A stretch of DNA of 64,000 nt from UBA7330 sp965243485 (GTDB lineage: Bacteria > Bacteroidota > Bacteroidia > Cytophagales > Cyclobacteriaceae). Under the pieces are notes generated by a model, which saw nothing but the letters and a program-made list of their open reading frames with translations, was not told the origin of the DNA and searched no databases. The stretch is taken from assembly GCA_965243485.1 (NCBI GenBank), contig CBDEVP010000001.1:3968001-4032000 (forward strand). Direction: 5' to 3'. The translations under genes and the position numbers were made by a program. Positions 1 to 7,458 of this stretch are shown in pieces. The first letter of the stretch is position 1; the number at the start of each line of letters is the position of its first letter.

Positions 1-550
1 TCCGGAAGAAATTGTTTTGAGTAAAGACCGGGTGAGTGGAAATCACTGTATCGAGCTTATCTCTGTAGGTATTGAGGTTTCGATTATTTTTTGGATTGAA
101 AGGATTCACCTCCCAGTTTTCCCTGTAAAAGTCGAAAGTAGCCCAGACTTCGATCTGTACCACGATCTCTCTACTGGCGGTTTCTTCTAAAAATGTCTCG
201 AACCGGTTCCAGTATTCATCTTCGAACTGATTGAGATCATATAAACCATTTTGCATTTTTTGGAAAGGCCATACATTGCCGGAATCCCTGGAGGACATGG
301 TATTCCTCACGTAATTTCCTCCATTTGCTTTCAGGAGATCAAGCTGCTCAATCAAACCTGGCATTTGAAACAGGTTGTCATTATCACTGGCTCCGAGTAG
401 CAGGATGTCTTTTCCATTGTATGACCAGTATTGAGGGTGGTCAGTACTGGGTTGGATACCTTTCTTTCGCGGGAGATCTTCAGTTTTTTGATCAGTGCAG
501 GTCATGAGTAATGTAAGGGTAATAATAAGTACCAGGCTGTGCTTTACCAT
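1..550 (-). CDS. Glycoside-hydrolase-like lipoprotein, 3' end outside window
   Basis: The frame reads in from the left edge of the window, so only about 183 N-terminal residues are visible. It starts MVKHSLVLIITLTLLMTC, a lipoprotein signal with lipobox LMTC, so the protein is probably membrane-anchored outside the cytoplasm. After it come WSYNGKDILLLGASDND, LLKANGGNYVRNTM, a stretch YWNRFETFLEETASREI and VVQIEVWATFDFY. This order (a beta strand with a 'keep/ignore the outdoors' feel, an Asn-Tyr-Val-Arg strand, then a helix and a strand ending in Glu-Val-Trp) resembles the start of (beta/alpha)8 glycoside hydrolases and DUF4038-type barrels. The catalytic half is not in the window, so the substrate cannot be given. 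It lies 78 nt downstream of the enolase-superfamily gene on the same strand, which suggests joint work on a sugar or sugar acid. Confidence 0.65.
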   Translation of the reverse strand, partial: MVKHSLVLIITLTLLMTCTDQKTEDLPRKKGIQPSTDHPQYWSYNGKDILLLGASDNDNLFQMPGLIEQLDLLKANGGNYVRNTMSSRDSGNVWPFQKMQNGLYDLNQFEDEYWNRFETFLEETASREIVVQIEVWATFDFYRENWEVNPFNPKNNRNLNTYRDKLDTVISTHPVFTQNNFFR

Positions 551-628
551 GATTCTGGATGATGGATTAGTTGTCTTACCAATCTAAGGATAATTTTCTG
601 ATTGAGATGGTCTGTTCCTTCTTTATCC

Positions 629-1927
629 TCACCCTTTGAAAACCTGATGGGTTTTAATGTATTCCGGATCGATGGTTACACCAAGCCCGGAGCCCGTCGG
701 CGGTTTGATCTTTCCACCGATACTCTGAAAGGGTTCTCCTTTGGATTCGATCGGTATGATGTTGCCGTTGGCATCCCTGGTTTCAAACATCTTAAATTCA
801 TGGTATTTATATGCTGCCGGGCAAACCGAAACCATATGCAGCATATAAAGAAATCCAAAACCACCGCCCGAGATGTGAGGGGTGATTTGCAAACCGGCCG
901 CTTCAACCATGTTGGCGACCTGCATCGTCCGGGTCATGCCTCCAAAATAGAACAGGTCCGGTTGCAGGATCTGAAAAACTTCGTTTCCGATCAGGTACCT
1001 GAAAGCATGCATGCCGAACTCTTCTTCTCCACCGGCCATGGGTATGTTCAGCGCTTTTTCAACCAGTTTTTGCTCTTCGTACCAGTCCCAGGGCACAGGT
1101 TCTTCATAGAACTCGTAGCTATACTCTTCAAGGATCTTACCAATACGAATCGCCTCATTGACGGAATAGGACCCATTACCGTCGATCATGAGCACCATAT
1201 CGTCACCAAACATCTCTCTGGCCATGCGGATGAGTTTCTCAGTTCGACCCGGGGCGTTGTCAATATCCGAAGCCAGATTGTCACCTCTTCCGGCTCTCAG
1301 CTTAATCGCTTTGGCTTCGGTCTTTTTTGCATCCTCTAACATATAGGGCAAAGATTCTTCCGGTTCCATATTTCTTAGTTTCGAAAGGTGATGGCCCAGG
1401 TAGATGGAAATTTCCGGGTTTTGCATGTCGCCTATCAATGATCCTGCAGGTAGGTCAGCCATGTTTCCGAGCATATCCAGGATGGCAAATTCAATCCCTG
1501 CCACATGTACACAGAGCGGTATTCCCTGCCTTTTAATGTTCAGTTCGTGCGCATTGAAAATCAGCTGATCCAGATAGCGGGCGTCTTTGCCAACAAAATG
1601 TTGAGCAAGGACTTTTGGCACCATAGGGTAACTGACTTCTGCGATAAAAGGGTGGCCCACTGAAATACCCTCTGCGCCGTCTGCTGATCTTACCCGGTAA
1701 AGACAATTATTGCCATTTAAGAGCAAGTCCAGTGATTCGATGATCACCGGATCTTTAAACAGTTCCTTTTTCAGAACGGGTTTCTTAAGCGCCTGGTCGA
1801 GGTGTGAATAATCAGTTGTACTCCTTTGTGTTTGCTCCTGGCTGTTACATCCATTTAATGTGAATAGGGTGGCTCCGCCTGCCAGGTAACCTGAGGTTGA
1901 AAGGAAATTTCTTCTGGTTGTTTTCAT
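629..1927 (-). CDS. Enolase-superfamily (mandelate racemase/muconate lactonizing type) enzyme, Tat-exported
   Basis: This is a 432-residue enolase-superfamily enzyme. From the ATG at 1927 the protein begins MKTTRRNFLST, a twin-arginine export signal, followed by a Cys in LNGC that could be a lipobox. Export suggests a periplasmic enzyme, unlike most cytoplasmic members. The barrel shows the expected metal ligands: Asp in MLMIDGNGSYS (about 249), Glu in YEEPVPWDW (about 275) and Glu in MAGGEEEFG (about 301). The acid/base side shows Lys in AIKLRAG (about 209, KxR rather than KxK), Asp in LQPD and His in ITPHISGGG (about 351). The His/Asp pair points to the mandelate-racemase-like group, which includes acid-sugar dehydratases and racemases; the exact substrate is unknown. 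A TTG nine bases further upstream would add three residues; the ATG directly before the twin-Arg signal is preferred. Confidence 0.85.
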   Translation of the reverse strand: MKTTRRNFLSTSGYLAGGATLFTLNGCNSQEQTQRSTTDYSHLDQALKKPVLKKELFKDPVIIESLDLLLNGNNCLYRVRSADGAEGISVGHPFIAEVSYPMVPKVLAQHFVGKDARYLDQLIFNAHELNIKRQGIPLCVHVAGIEFAILDMLGNMADLPAGSLIGDMQNPEISIYLGHHLSKLRNMEPEESLPYMLEDAKKTEAKAIKLRAGRGDNLASDIDNAPGRTEKLIRMAREMFGDDMVLMIDGNGSYSVNEAIRIGKILEEYSYEFYEEPVPWDWYEEQKLVEKALNIPMAGGEEEFGMHAFRYLIGNEVFQILQPDLFYFGGMTRTMQVANMVEAAGLQITPHISGGGFGFLYMLHMVSVCPAAYKYHEFKMFETRDANGNIIPIESKGEPFQSIGGKIKPPTGSGLGVTIDPEYIKTHQVFKG

Positions 1928-1998
1928 GGGGTTCAATATTAATGGTGCCTGATCCGGTTGATGGAAGTCAATAGGATCGGCACCCTAAGATTACTTTT

Positions 1999-2985
1999 TC
2001 AGAATGTCAAAAAACTAATGACCAGTGTCAATAGTAATGAAAAGGAAAGGACAATGCTGTAGATCATGCCAGTTCCCACTACCTTAAAAATAGCTTTTCC
2101 GGTGGTGATTTGGTAGGTCTTCTTGAAGGATTGCGTGATGTAAACGCAAAGAAGCAGGAATATGGCAAAAAATAACCACGAAGATTCAAAAACCATCAGA
2201 TACAAAATCCACAGCAGCGTGAGGATTACAAAAACAAAAGAATGCAAATGTAAAGAATGGATCAAATGATTGAGATACAGCTTTTTGACAAAGAATATCT
2301 TGAGGATAAGTGCATAAACCGGGAGCAGGAAGAACATTAAAATGGGAATGTTTTTGAGGAAAAACTGTTGCAACGTTGACTCACCCTCTATTGCCAGTTT
2401 GATGACCTGCTTCCATGTCAGCCGGGTTAGAAATGACTTGTTTTCAAGTTGCAGGGAATCATAAATTTCCCTTTCACTGTGATTATTTTTCATACGCTCA
2501 ATGATGTTGATGTTTCTTTGAACATCAAACATATTTTGCTGTGATCCCAGTGTGATCTTCAGGGTATCATCTTTCACCTCAATGGGACGATCTCCCGGAC
2601 CTGGGAAAAGGGTAGAATCCCCCACTGATACGCGCTCATCCGTTCGGTTATCAGATTGACCGGCGCTAAAATAGATGCTGAAAACAAAAAAGTGAATGAC
2701 ACTGATGACAATGTACAAACGAATGGGATTGGCATAGGACATCCTTTTCCCCTTCATGAACTCATCGGTCAGAAATCCGGGTTTGAGAAAGAATGGTTTG
2801 AAACTCCTCCCGAATCTGGAGTCCAGGGCAAAATAGTTGGAGAAGAAGTCCCTCAGCATTTGCAGAAATGTCAGCTGCAAATCCGTATTTTCCTGGCCGC
2901 ATTGCGGACAGTAGTCATAAGAGGACTTTAGTCTCTCACCACAGTTTAGGCACCTGATGGTCTTTCTGTTTGATCGTCTGCTCAT
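1999..2985 (-). CDS. DUF3667 zinc-ribbon membrane protein
   Basis: The 328-residue protein begins with a four-cysteine zinc ribbon (C12, C15, C26, C29; motifs CLNCGE and CPQCGQEN). Next is the conserved region SRFGRSFKPFFLKPGFL..EFMKGKRMSYANPIRLY, typical of DUF3667. Four or five hydrophobic segments follow (about 93-110, 215-235, 245-270, 272-290 and 303-328), so it is an inner-membrane protein with a cytoplasmic ribbon. A hydrophilic, probably extracytoplasmic section separates the first and second membrane segments. The biochemical role of the family is unknown. It lies 158 nt downstream of a T9SS surface-protein gene; a second, truncated copy of its start lies at 4310-4423, so it was part of a duplicated unit. 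Confidence 0.85.
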   Translation of the reverse strand: MSRRSNRKTIRCLNCGERLKSSYDYCPQCGQENTDLQLTFLQMLRDFFSNYFALDSRFGRSFKPFFLKPGFLTDEFMKGKRMSYANPIRLYIVISVIHFFVFSIYFSAGQSDNRTDERVSVGDSTLFPGPGDRPIEVKDDTLKITLGSQQNMFDVQRNINIIERMKNNHSEREIYDSLQLENKSFLTRLTWKQVIKLAIEGESTLQQFFLKNIPILMFFLLPVYALILKIFFVKKLYLNHLIHSLHLHSFVFVILTLLWILYLMVFESSWLFFAIFLLLCVYITQSFKKTYQITTGKAIFKVVGTGMIYSIVLSFSLLLTLVISFLTF

Positions 2986-3090
2986 GATGAATCTGACTGG
3001 AGGGAGAATCCGGAAGCCTGTTTTGCCGGGAATTAAAACCCGGCCTCTAATTTACAAAAGGATCGGTTGAAAAAGCAGAAACGAAGAAAA

Positions 3091-3118
3091 ACAGGGATTT
3101 GAGTGTTCAAATCCCTGT
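3091..3118 (-). terminator. Intrinsic terminator after first T9SS paralog
   Basis: A perfect 11-bp stem (3091-3101 with 3108-3118) has a 6-nt loop AGTGTT. On the minus strand it is followed by TTTTCTTCG. It sits 25 nt past the stop of the 3144-4121 gene and separates it from the DUF3667 gene. Confidence 0.8.
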
Positions 3119-3143
3119 GCAGGTTTCTGCTTATCGCAATTAC

Positions 3144-4121
3144 TTATTGGACAATGATCCTGGAAGTGAATTCATTGCCATTTTCAGAAACCATTTTCAT
3201 CAAATACAAACCACTTTCAATTCCGGTCATATGTACTTCTACATTTCTGAAAGTAGTTTCAGAAGTACGTGGCTGGTACACATTTGAAGATCCGGTCAGG
3301 CTGATGATCTGAATATCTTTGATCTCAAAAGGCTTTTCACCTTCGATGGTTACTTTACCCTGAGTAACGACGGTAGGGAATACTTTGAAACTGTTTTCAG
3401 CTTGTCCGGCATTGGTTTCTACCCTGATAGCCTTGAAGATCTCAAACTGACCATCGAAGTCAACTTGCTTTAGTCTGTAAAATTCAACGGCGCTTTCATA
3501 TGAGTCATCTTCGTAAGTATATTCAATCATTTCCTCTGAATTGCCATGTCCCTCGATTCTGGCAATTTCATAGAAATCTTTACCATTTTCTGATCTCTCC
3601 AGCGAAAAGTATTCATTGTTGATCTCAGTGGCTGTGGCCCAGGAAAGGATCACATTTTTCTCAAATTCTCCTTCAAAGTACATCAATTCCACGGGCAAAG
3701 TGGTGTTTCCACAACCTGAGGTACAGTTGACGGTTCCGCCTGTACTGCCAAATACTGTTCCTTTATTATCAATACTGCTACTTGCGATCAGAGCTCCTGA
3801 GCCATCAATGACTCCGCCAGGCTGCACCCGATTGTCATTGCCATTCAATCTCAATACGCCATCAACAACTACTTGTGCATTAGGTTGCATCCTGAACCTA
3901 TTATTAATGATTACAGTGACTCCATTGGGAATAGTTAACACTAAACCTGGGTCCAAAGTCAATTGATTGAAAGTGATTGTGCCATTTCCGCCAATTACCT
4001 CATTACCTGAAATGGTAACATTTCCTACTGAACCGGGTGCAGTATAAGATTGACCAGCAACTCCGGTGATTAAAAATAAGATTGAAACAAGAGAGAAAAT
4101 TGATTTATTAAGAGATTCCAT
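3144..4121 (-). CDS. T9SS surface protein, type A sorting domain (paralog 1)
   Basis: The 325-residue protein has a signal peptide (MESLNKSIFSLVSILFLITG..GQ). A short beta-solenoid-like passenger follows (about 25-135; repeated VTISGN / ITFNQL / LTIPNG / VIINN / VVVDG strands), with a Cys pair in CTSGCGN. Then comes TLPVELMYFEGEF, the usual linker before Bacteroidota sorting modules, a fibronectin-like domain with WATATEINNEYFSLERS, and a C-terminal T9SS sorting domain ending GLYLMKMVSENGNEFTSRIIVQ. It should be exported by the Sec pathway and then by T9SS to the cell surface. It is a tandem paralog of the gene at 4585-5571. From TLPVEL to the end (185 residues) I count only three substitutions between them, whereas the passenger halves differ widely. 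Confidence 0.85.
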   Translation of the reverse strand: MESLNKSIFSLVSILFLITGVAGQSYTAPGSVGNVTISGNEVIGGNGTITFNQLTLDPGLVLTIPNGVTVIINNRFRMQPNAQVVVDGVLRLNGNDNRVQPGGVIDGSGALIASSSIDNKGTVFGSTGGTVNCTSGCGNTTLPVELMYFEGEFEKNVILSWATATEINNEYFSLERSENGKDFYEIARIEGHGNSEEMIEYTYEDDSYESAVEFYRLKQVDFDGQFEIFKAIRVETNAGQAENSFKVFPTVVTQGKVTIEGEKPFEIKDIQIISLTGSSNVYQPRTSETTFRNVEVHMTGIESGLYLMKMVSENGNEFTSRIIVQ

Positions 4122-4171
4122 TATTTGATTCGTGTAATTGCGTATTGCTTAGTATTACGCAATCTGCGTAC

Positions 4172-4230
4172 CAGAACTAGGTAAATCCCCTATTATCTCG
4201 ATGAATAGTTATATTTTTACTATGAATAGT
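4172..4230 (-). promoter_or_regulatory. Promoter of paralog 1 with LytTR-like 9-12-9 direct repeat
   Basis: On the minus strand, ACTATTCAT occurs twice (4222-4230 and 4201-4209) with exactly 12 nt between, i.e. a 21-bp period. Twenty-one nt further on is TAGTTCTG (4179-4172), a 7/8 match to the Bacteroidota -7 element TAnnTTTG. The proximal repeat therefore sits where the -33 element would be, and no TTG is present there. Pairs of 9-bp direct repeats with 12-bp spacers are the known binding architecture of LytTR response regulators such as AgrA and ComE. ACTATTCAT matches the general LytTR half-site at 7 of 9 positions by my count. Downstream lies a perfect 6-3-6 palindrome at 4156-4170 and a further inverted ATTGCGTA at 4137-4144, probably in the leader. 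All elements recur in paralog 2. Confidence 0.5.
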
Positions 4231-4309
4231 AATATGTGGATGCCAGATAGGGCCTGGGGATCGATTTTTGGTTTCAGAACAGGGGATTTTGGGCTTTTTC
4301 TTGCTGTTT

Positions 4310-4423
4310 TTACCTCCTTTGGCTGTTTTCCTGGCCACACAGCGGACAGTAATCAAAGGAAGATCTTAGTTTCTCACCGCAATTGAGGCACCTAATGGTC
4401 TTTCTGTTAGATCGTCTGCTCAT
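4310..4423 (-). pseudogene. Truncated DUF3667 copy, 37-residue zinc ribbon
   Basis: The reading frame from ATG 4423 to TAA 4310 encodes 37 residues, nearly identical to the first 33 residues of the DUF3667 gene at 1999-2985 (three substitutions: R18K, K20R, Y23F, plus Q28L). It then runs out as SQRR and stops. All four zinc-ribbon cysteines (12, 15, 26, 29) are kept. It lies after the terminator-free end region of paralog 1's upstream DNA and downstream of paralog 2, exactly where the second DUF3667 gene should be in a duplicated [T9SS protein - DUF3667] unit. It is therefore the remnant left after deletion of the membrane part. It may be a dead remnant or a surviving zinc-ribbon microprotein; the intact start, frame and cysteines keep the second option open. 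Confidence 0.75.
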
Positions 4424-4524
4424 GTTGAATATGGAAGCTACAGTACCCGATTCAACATTCTTTGAACTGGATACCTGGCTACTAGTTTATGAAATGAGAG
4501 CTGGAAAAAGCAGAAACAGAAAAT

Positions 4525-4558
4525 AAGGGATTTAAAACATCACTGTTTCAAATCCCTT
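4525..4558 (-). terminator. Intrinsic terminator after second T9SS paralog
   Basis: Stem 4525-4533 with 4550-4558 (9 bp), one A/C mismatch, then a 4-bp inner stem (4535-4538 with 4545-4548). It is the diverged counterpart of the hairpin at 3091-3118 and shares the same AGGGATTT/AAATCCCT core. It stands 26 nt after the stop of the 4585-5571 gene. Confidence 0.7.
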
Positions 4559-4584
4559 TGGAAGACTATTCAGTTACGCAATTA

Positions 4585-5571
4585 CTACTGAACAATGATC
4601 CTGGAAGTGAATTCATTGCCATTTTCAGAAACCATTTTCATCAAATACAAGCCGCTTTCTATTCCTGTCATGTGTACTTCCACATTTCTGAAAGTAGTTT
4701 CAGAAGTACGTGGCTGGTACACATTTGAAGATCCGGTCAGGCTGATGATCTGAATATCTTTGATCTCAAAAGGCTTTTCACCTTCGATGGTTACTTTACC
4801 CTGAGTAATGACGGTAGGGAATACTTTGAAACTGTTTTCAGCCTGTCCGGCATTGGTCTCTACCCTGATAGCCTTGAAGATCTCAAACTGACCGTCAAAG
4901 TCAACCTGCTTTAGTCTGTAAAATTCAACGGCGCTTTCATATGAGTCATCTTCATAAGTATATTCAATCATTTCCTCTGAATTGCCATGTCCCTGGATTC
5001 TGGCGATTTCATAGAAGTCTTTACCATTTTCTGATCTCTCCAGCGAAAAGTATTCATTGTTGATCTCAGTAGCAGTGGCCCATGACAGGATCACGTTTTT
5101 GTCAAATTCACCTTCAAAGTACATCAATTCCACTGGTAAGGTTGTGTATGAGCAACCTGACTCACATGAGGGATTTCGGTCAGTACTGCCAAATACTGTA
5201 CCACCACCTTTATTATCTATACCATTAGGTGCATGAAGTGTTCCGGATCCTTCGATCACACCACCACCTTTGTTTTCATTATCACCACCATTAAGCACAA
5301 GCTCTCCATTAACGATGACCCGGCTACCGGCCTTGTTTTCAAAAGGACCATTTACAACTGCTCTCACTCCGGACGGGATGGTAAGTATTGAATTGGCTTT
5401 TAATTCGAGACTGGTAAAAGTAATGGTCCCGCTGCCGCCAATGGTCTCAGTATCTCCGTTTAACACCACATTTCCAACCGATCCTGGTGCAGTAAGTGAT
5501 TGAGCATATGCTCCTGTGATAAAAACTAAGATTGAAACAAGTGAAAAAATTAATTTATTAAGAGATTCCAT
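4585..5571 (-). CDS. T9SS surface protein, type A sorting domain (paralog 2)
   Basis: The 328-residue protein has the same layout as its neighbour at 3144-4121: a signal peptide (MESLNKLIFSLVSILVFITG..AQ), a beta-strand-rich passenger of about 115 residues, a Cys pair in CESGCSY, TLPVELMYFEGEF, a fibronectin-like domain and the T9SS sorting domain ending in TSRIIVQ. The passenger has clearly changed: VVLNGDTETIGGSGTITF and FENKAGSRVIVNGELVL replace the matching strands of paralog 1, while the signal peptide and the C-terminal 185 residues are almost the same. Expected location is the cell surface. The upstream DNA is duplicated as well, including the direct repeats described at 5622-5680, so both genes probably answer to the same regulator. 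Confidence 0.85.
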   Translation of the reverse strand: MESLNKLIFSLVSILVFITGAYAQSLTAPGSVGNVVLNGDTETIGGSGTITFTSLELKANSILTIPSGVRAVVNGPFENKAGSRVIVNGELVLNGGDNENKGGGVIEGSGTLHAPNGIDNKGGGTVFGSTDRNPSCESGCSYTTLPVELMYFEGEFDKNVILSWATATEINNEYFSLERSENGKDFYEIARIQGHGNSEEMIEYTYEDDSYESAVEFYRLKQVDFDGQFEIFKAIRVETNAGQAENSFKVFPTVITQGKVTIEGEKPFEIKDIQIISLTGSSNVYQPRTSETTFRNVEVHMTGIESGLYLMKMVSENGNEFTSRIIVQ

Positions 5572-5621
5572 TATTTGATTCGTGTAATTGCGTATTGCCT
5601 ATCATTACGCAATCTGCGTAC

Positions 5622-5680
5622 CAGAACTAGGTAAATCCCCTATTAAATCGATGAATAGTTATATTTTTACTATGAATAGT
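5622..5680 (-). promoter_or_regulatory. Promoter of paralog 2 with LytTR-like 9-12-9 direct repeat
   Basis: Same arrangement as at 4172-4230: ACTATTCAT (minus strand) at 5672-5680 and 5651-5659, 12 nt apart, then 21 nt to TAGTTCTG (5629-5622). The palindrome TACGCA-ATC-TGCGTA is kept at 5606-5620. Flanking bases have changed (for example 5641-5650 and 5683 onward), but the repeats, the spacer and the spacing have not. Confidence 0.5.
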
Positions 5681-5891
5681 AATATGCAGATGCCGAGTGC
5701 CGCCTTAGTATCGATTTTTGGTTCAGAATGGGATCTTTTGAGCTATTTATGTCGAGATTTATCGTCTTTTGGGGTATTATGATGACAGATCCTGCTTAAA
5801 AATGCCGATGAGCCGGATGCGAGGAGCCAATAGCCGTCATTTTTGGAGAGTCAATAGGAAAACGGGGATGTCTGCCTGCTAGTAAAAGAAG
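5681..5891. other. Intergenic, nothing recognised
   Basis: This is the rest of the 320-bp gap before the 5892-6314 gene. The first 60 bases are diverged duplicate of the DNA at 4231-4290. A weak inverted pair AAAAATG (5798-5804) / CATTTTT (5838-5844) could form part of a terminator for the minus-strand gene at 5892, but the loop is long. I see no gene. Confidence 0.4.
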
Positions 5892-6314
5892 CTAACTTGT
5901 CAGGATAAATCTTCCTGATCTGATCTTCATAAGATCTTTGGTCGGTTTGATGTATTCGTAGACCCAACAGGGGAAGACCCTTCCAGTGGTATGATATGCT
6001 GGTCTTATCCTGCGGTGGTATACAGCATCTGATTTATGATAATTTGGAAATGAAAGCTCATATTCATCCATCTCACGGAAGAAATGATGCTTTTCGCGGA
6101 TCAGATAGATCTCACCATAGACCCTTTTCTTTCTGGTGTTGTCATAGACAAGTCCCGGAAAGCCTGCTACACGATACAGATTTCCGAACATATAGCCTTC
6201 ACCAATATACTCTACAGGCATCTCAGGCACACCTAATTCTTCAACGCTCCTGTTCTTTTGCATCAAATAACCATATACAAAAAGATAGTTTGCCTGTATT
6301 TTAGCCATTGACAT
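5892..6314 (-). CDS. Gamma-glutamylcyclotransferase / AIG2-like protein
   Basis: A 140-residue protein of the GGCT/AIG2 fold. The start NYLFVYGYLMQKN matches the family's phosphate-like loop (F-V-Y-G-x-L), VYGEIYLI is the central strand and REMDEYE is the region holding the acidic residue used in the cyclotransferase and GGACT branches. Family members cut gamma-glutamyl or gamma-glutamylamine links, releasing 5-oxoproline. The real substrate here is unknown. Length fits the small single-domain members. A second ATG at 6308 (MAKIQANY) is an equally possible start. The gene is divergent from the ROK kinase, with a 97-bp gap. Confidence 0.75.
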   Translation of the reverse strand: MSMAKIQANYLFVYGYLMQKNRSVEELGVPEMPVEYIGEGYMFGNLYRVAGFPGLVYDNTRKKRVYGEIYLIREKHHFFREMDEYELSFPNYHKSDAVYHRRIRPAYHTTGRVFPCWVYEYIKPTKDLMKIRSGRFILTS

Positions 6315-6376
6315 TAAAAATTCTGGTTATTGCGATCGAATCTTTTGATTTACTAAAATCAATTACCGATCCTTCT

Positions 6377-6384
6377 TATATTTG
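6377..6384 (+). promoter_or_regulatory. Possible -7 element for the ROK kinase gene
   Basis: TATATTTG is a full match to the Bacteroidota -7 consensus TAnnTTTG, 27 nt before the ATG at 6412. No TTG is found 17-23 nt upstream, so the promoter is only half supported. Confidence 0.3.
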
Positions 6385-6411
6385 AAATCTTCGATTTTGT
6401 AAACAAATAAT

Positions 6412-7374
6412 ATGTCCTTAAAGGTAGCGATTGGGGTTGATATAGGTGGAACGCTCACCAAAGTTGGTATAGTAGATCTGGATGGAAATATGTACGGTCA
6501 GTCCGAATTTCCAACACAAGAGAATAAGAGTTTTACCCAGTTTCTTGACGAGCTGGTAGAAACCTTTACCAGCCTGATTGAGAAATCCTCAGTCGAACTG
6601 GAGGTCGTCGGCATGGGTGTCGGGGCTCCCAATGCAAACTACTACAGGGGTACAATTGAGCATCCGGCCAACCTGAAGTGGAAAGGGATCCTGCGTGTAA
6701 CCGAAGAACTCAAAAAGAGATTTGACAAACCTGTTCATATCACCAATGATGCCAATGCTGCAGCCATCGGCGAAATGATCTACGGAGAGGCCAAGGGAAT
6801 GCAGGATTTCATTGTGATCACTCTTGGCACGGGCCTTGGATCCGGGGTGGTAAGCAATGGCAAACTGATCTATGGGTATGATTCTCAGGCGGCAGAGCTG
6901 GGACACATTGTCATTGATTACAACGGACGTTGGACCGGTCTCGAGAGAAGAGGCGGGCTTGAAGCCTATGTTTCTTCCACCGGATTGAAAAGAAATGTGT
7001 TTTTCCTGCTTTGCGAGTCCCTGAAAGACAGCGTGCTCAGGGATTATTCCTACAACGATCTGCATGGAGAGATCATTACCAGGGCGGCAGAAGATGGTGA
7101 CCCGATCGCCATCGAAGCCTATGAAATGACCGGTAAATACCTGGGGCAGGCACTGGCCAACTTCACAACTTTTTCCCACCCGGAAGCGTTCTTTCTGCTG
7201 GGAGGGTTGGCAAAAGCCGGAAAATGGATATTTGAACCCACCAGAAAGTATATGGATGAGTACCTGTTGCCGTTCTACAAAGACAAAGTGAAATTGTTAC
7301 CTTCGGGGATGATGGATAAAAATGCTGCCATTCTTGGTGCCGCAGCCCTGGTTTGGGACCACCAGAATAAGTAA
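6412..7374 (+). CDS. ROK-family sugar kinase
   Basis: The 320-residue protein is of normal ROK length. The N-terminal phosphate loop is VAIGVDIGGTLTKVGIVD, the catalytic Asp lies in HITNDANAAAIGE, the second phosphate motif is GTGLGSGVVSNGKLIYG, and ELGH holds the ROK His. It would phosphorylate a hexose such as glucose or N-acetyl-hexosamine with ATP in the cytoplasm. The usual zinc motif after this His (CxCGxxGC, just before LEAY) is replaced by GRWTGLERRGGLEAY, which has no cysteines, so this is a zinc-free branch of the family. It stands 84 nt upstream of the Prc protease gene and is not clearly in an operon with it. Specific substrate not assigned. Confidence 0.88.
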   Translation: MSLKVAIGVDIGGTLTKVGIVDLDGNMYGQSEFPTQENKSFTQFLDELVETFTSLIEKSSVELEVVGMGVGAPNANYYRGTIEHPANLKWKGILRVTEELKKRFDKPVHITNDANAAAIGEMIYGEAKGMQDFIVITLGTGLGSGVVSNGKLIYGYDSQAAELGHIVIDYNGRWTGLERRGGLEAYVSSTGLKRNVFFLLCESLKDSVLRDYSYNDLHGEIITRAAEDGDPIAIEAYEMTGKYLGQALANFTTFSHPEAFFLLGGLAKAGKWIFEPTRKYMDEYLLPFYKDKVKLLPSGMMDKNAAILGAAALVWDHQNK

Positions 7375-7458
7375 GCGTGAAAACGGAATGGTATTTGAGC
7401 AAACTTATTCCAAAGTGGGCATGTTAACTTTCTGATAAGATTAAACTAGATTTAGATA

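Noticed and set aside
602..1339. A 245-residue frame on the plus strand
   Set aside because: It lies wholly opposite the enolase-superfamily gene, whose catalytic motifs are plain; the antisense frame has no domain.
4201..4386. A 61-residue plus-strand frame starting at the direct repeat
   Set aside because: It runs across the duplicated promoter and the DUF3667 remnant in antisense; its similar counterpart at 5588-5782 diverges freely, as for non-coding DNA.
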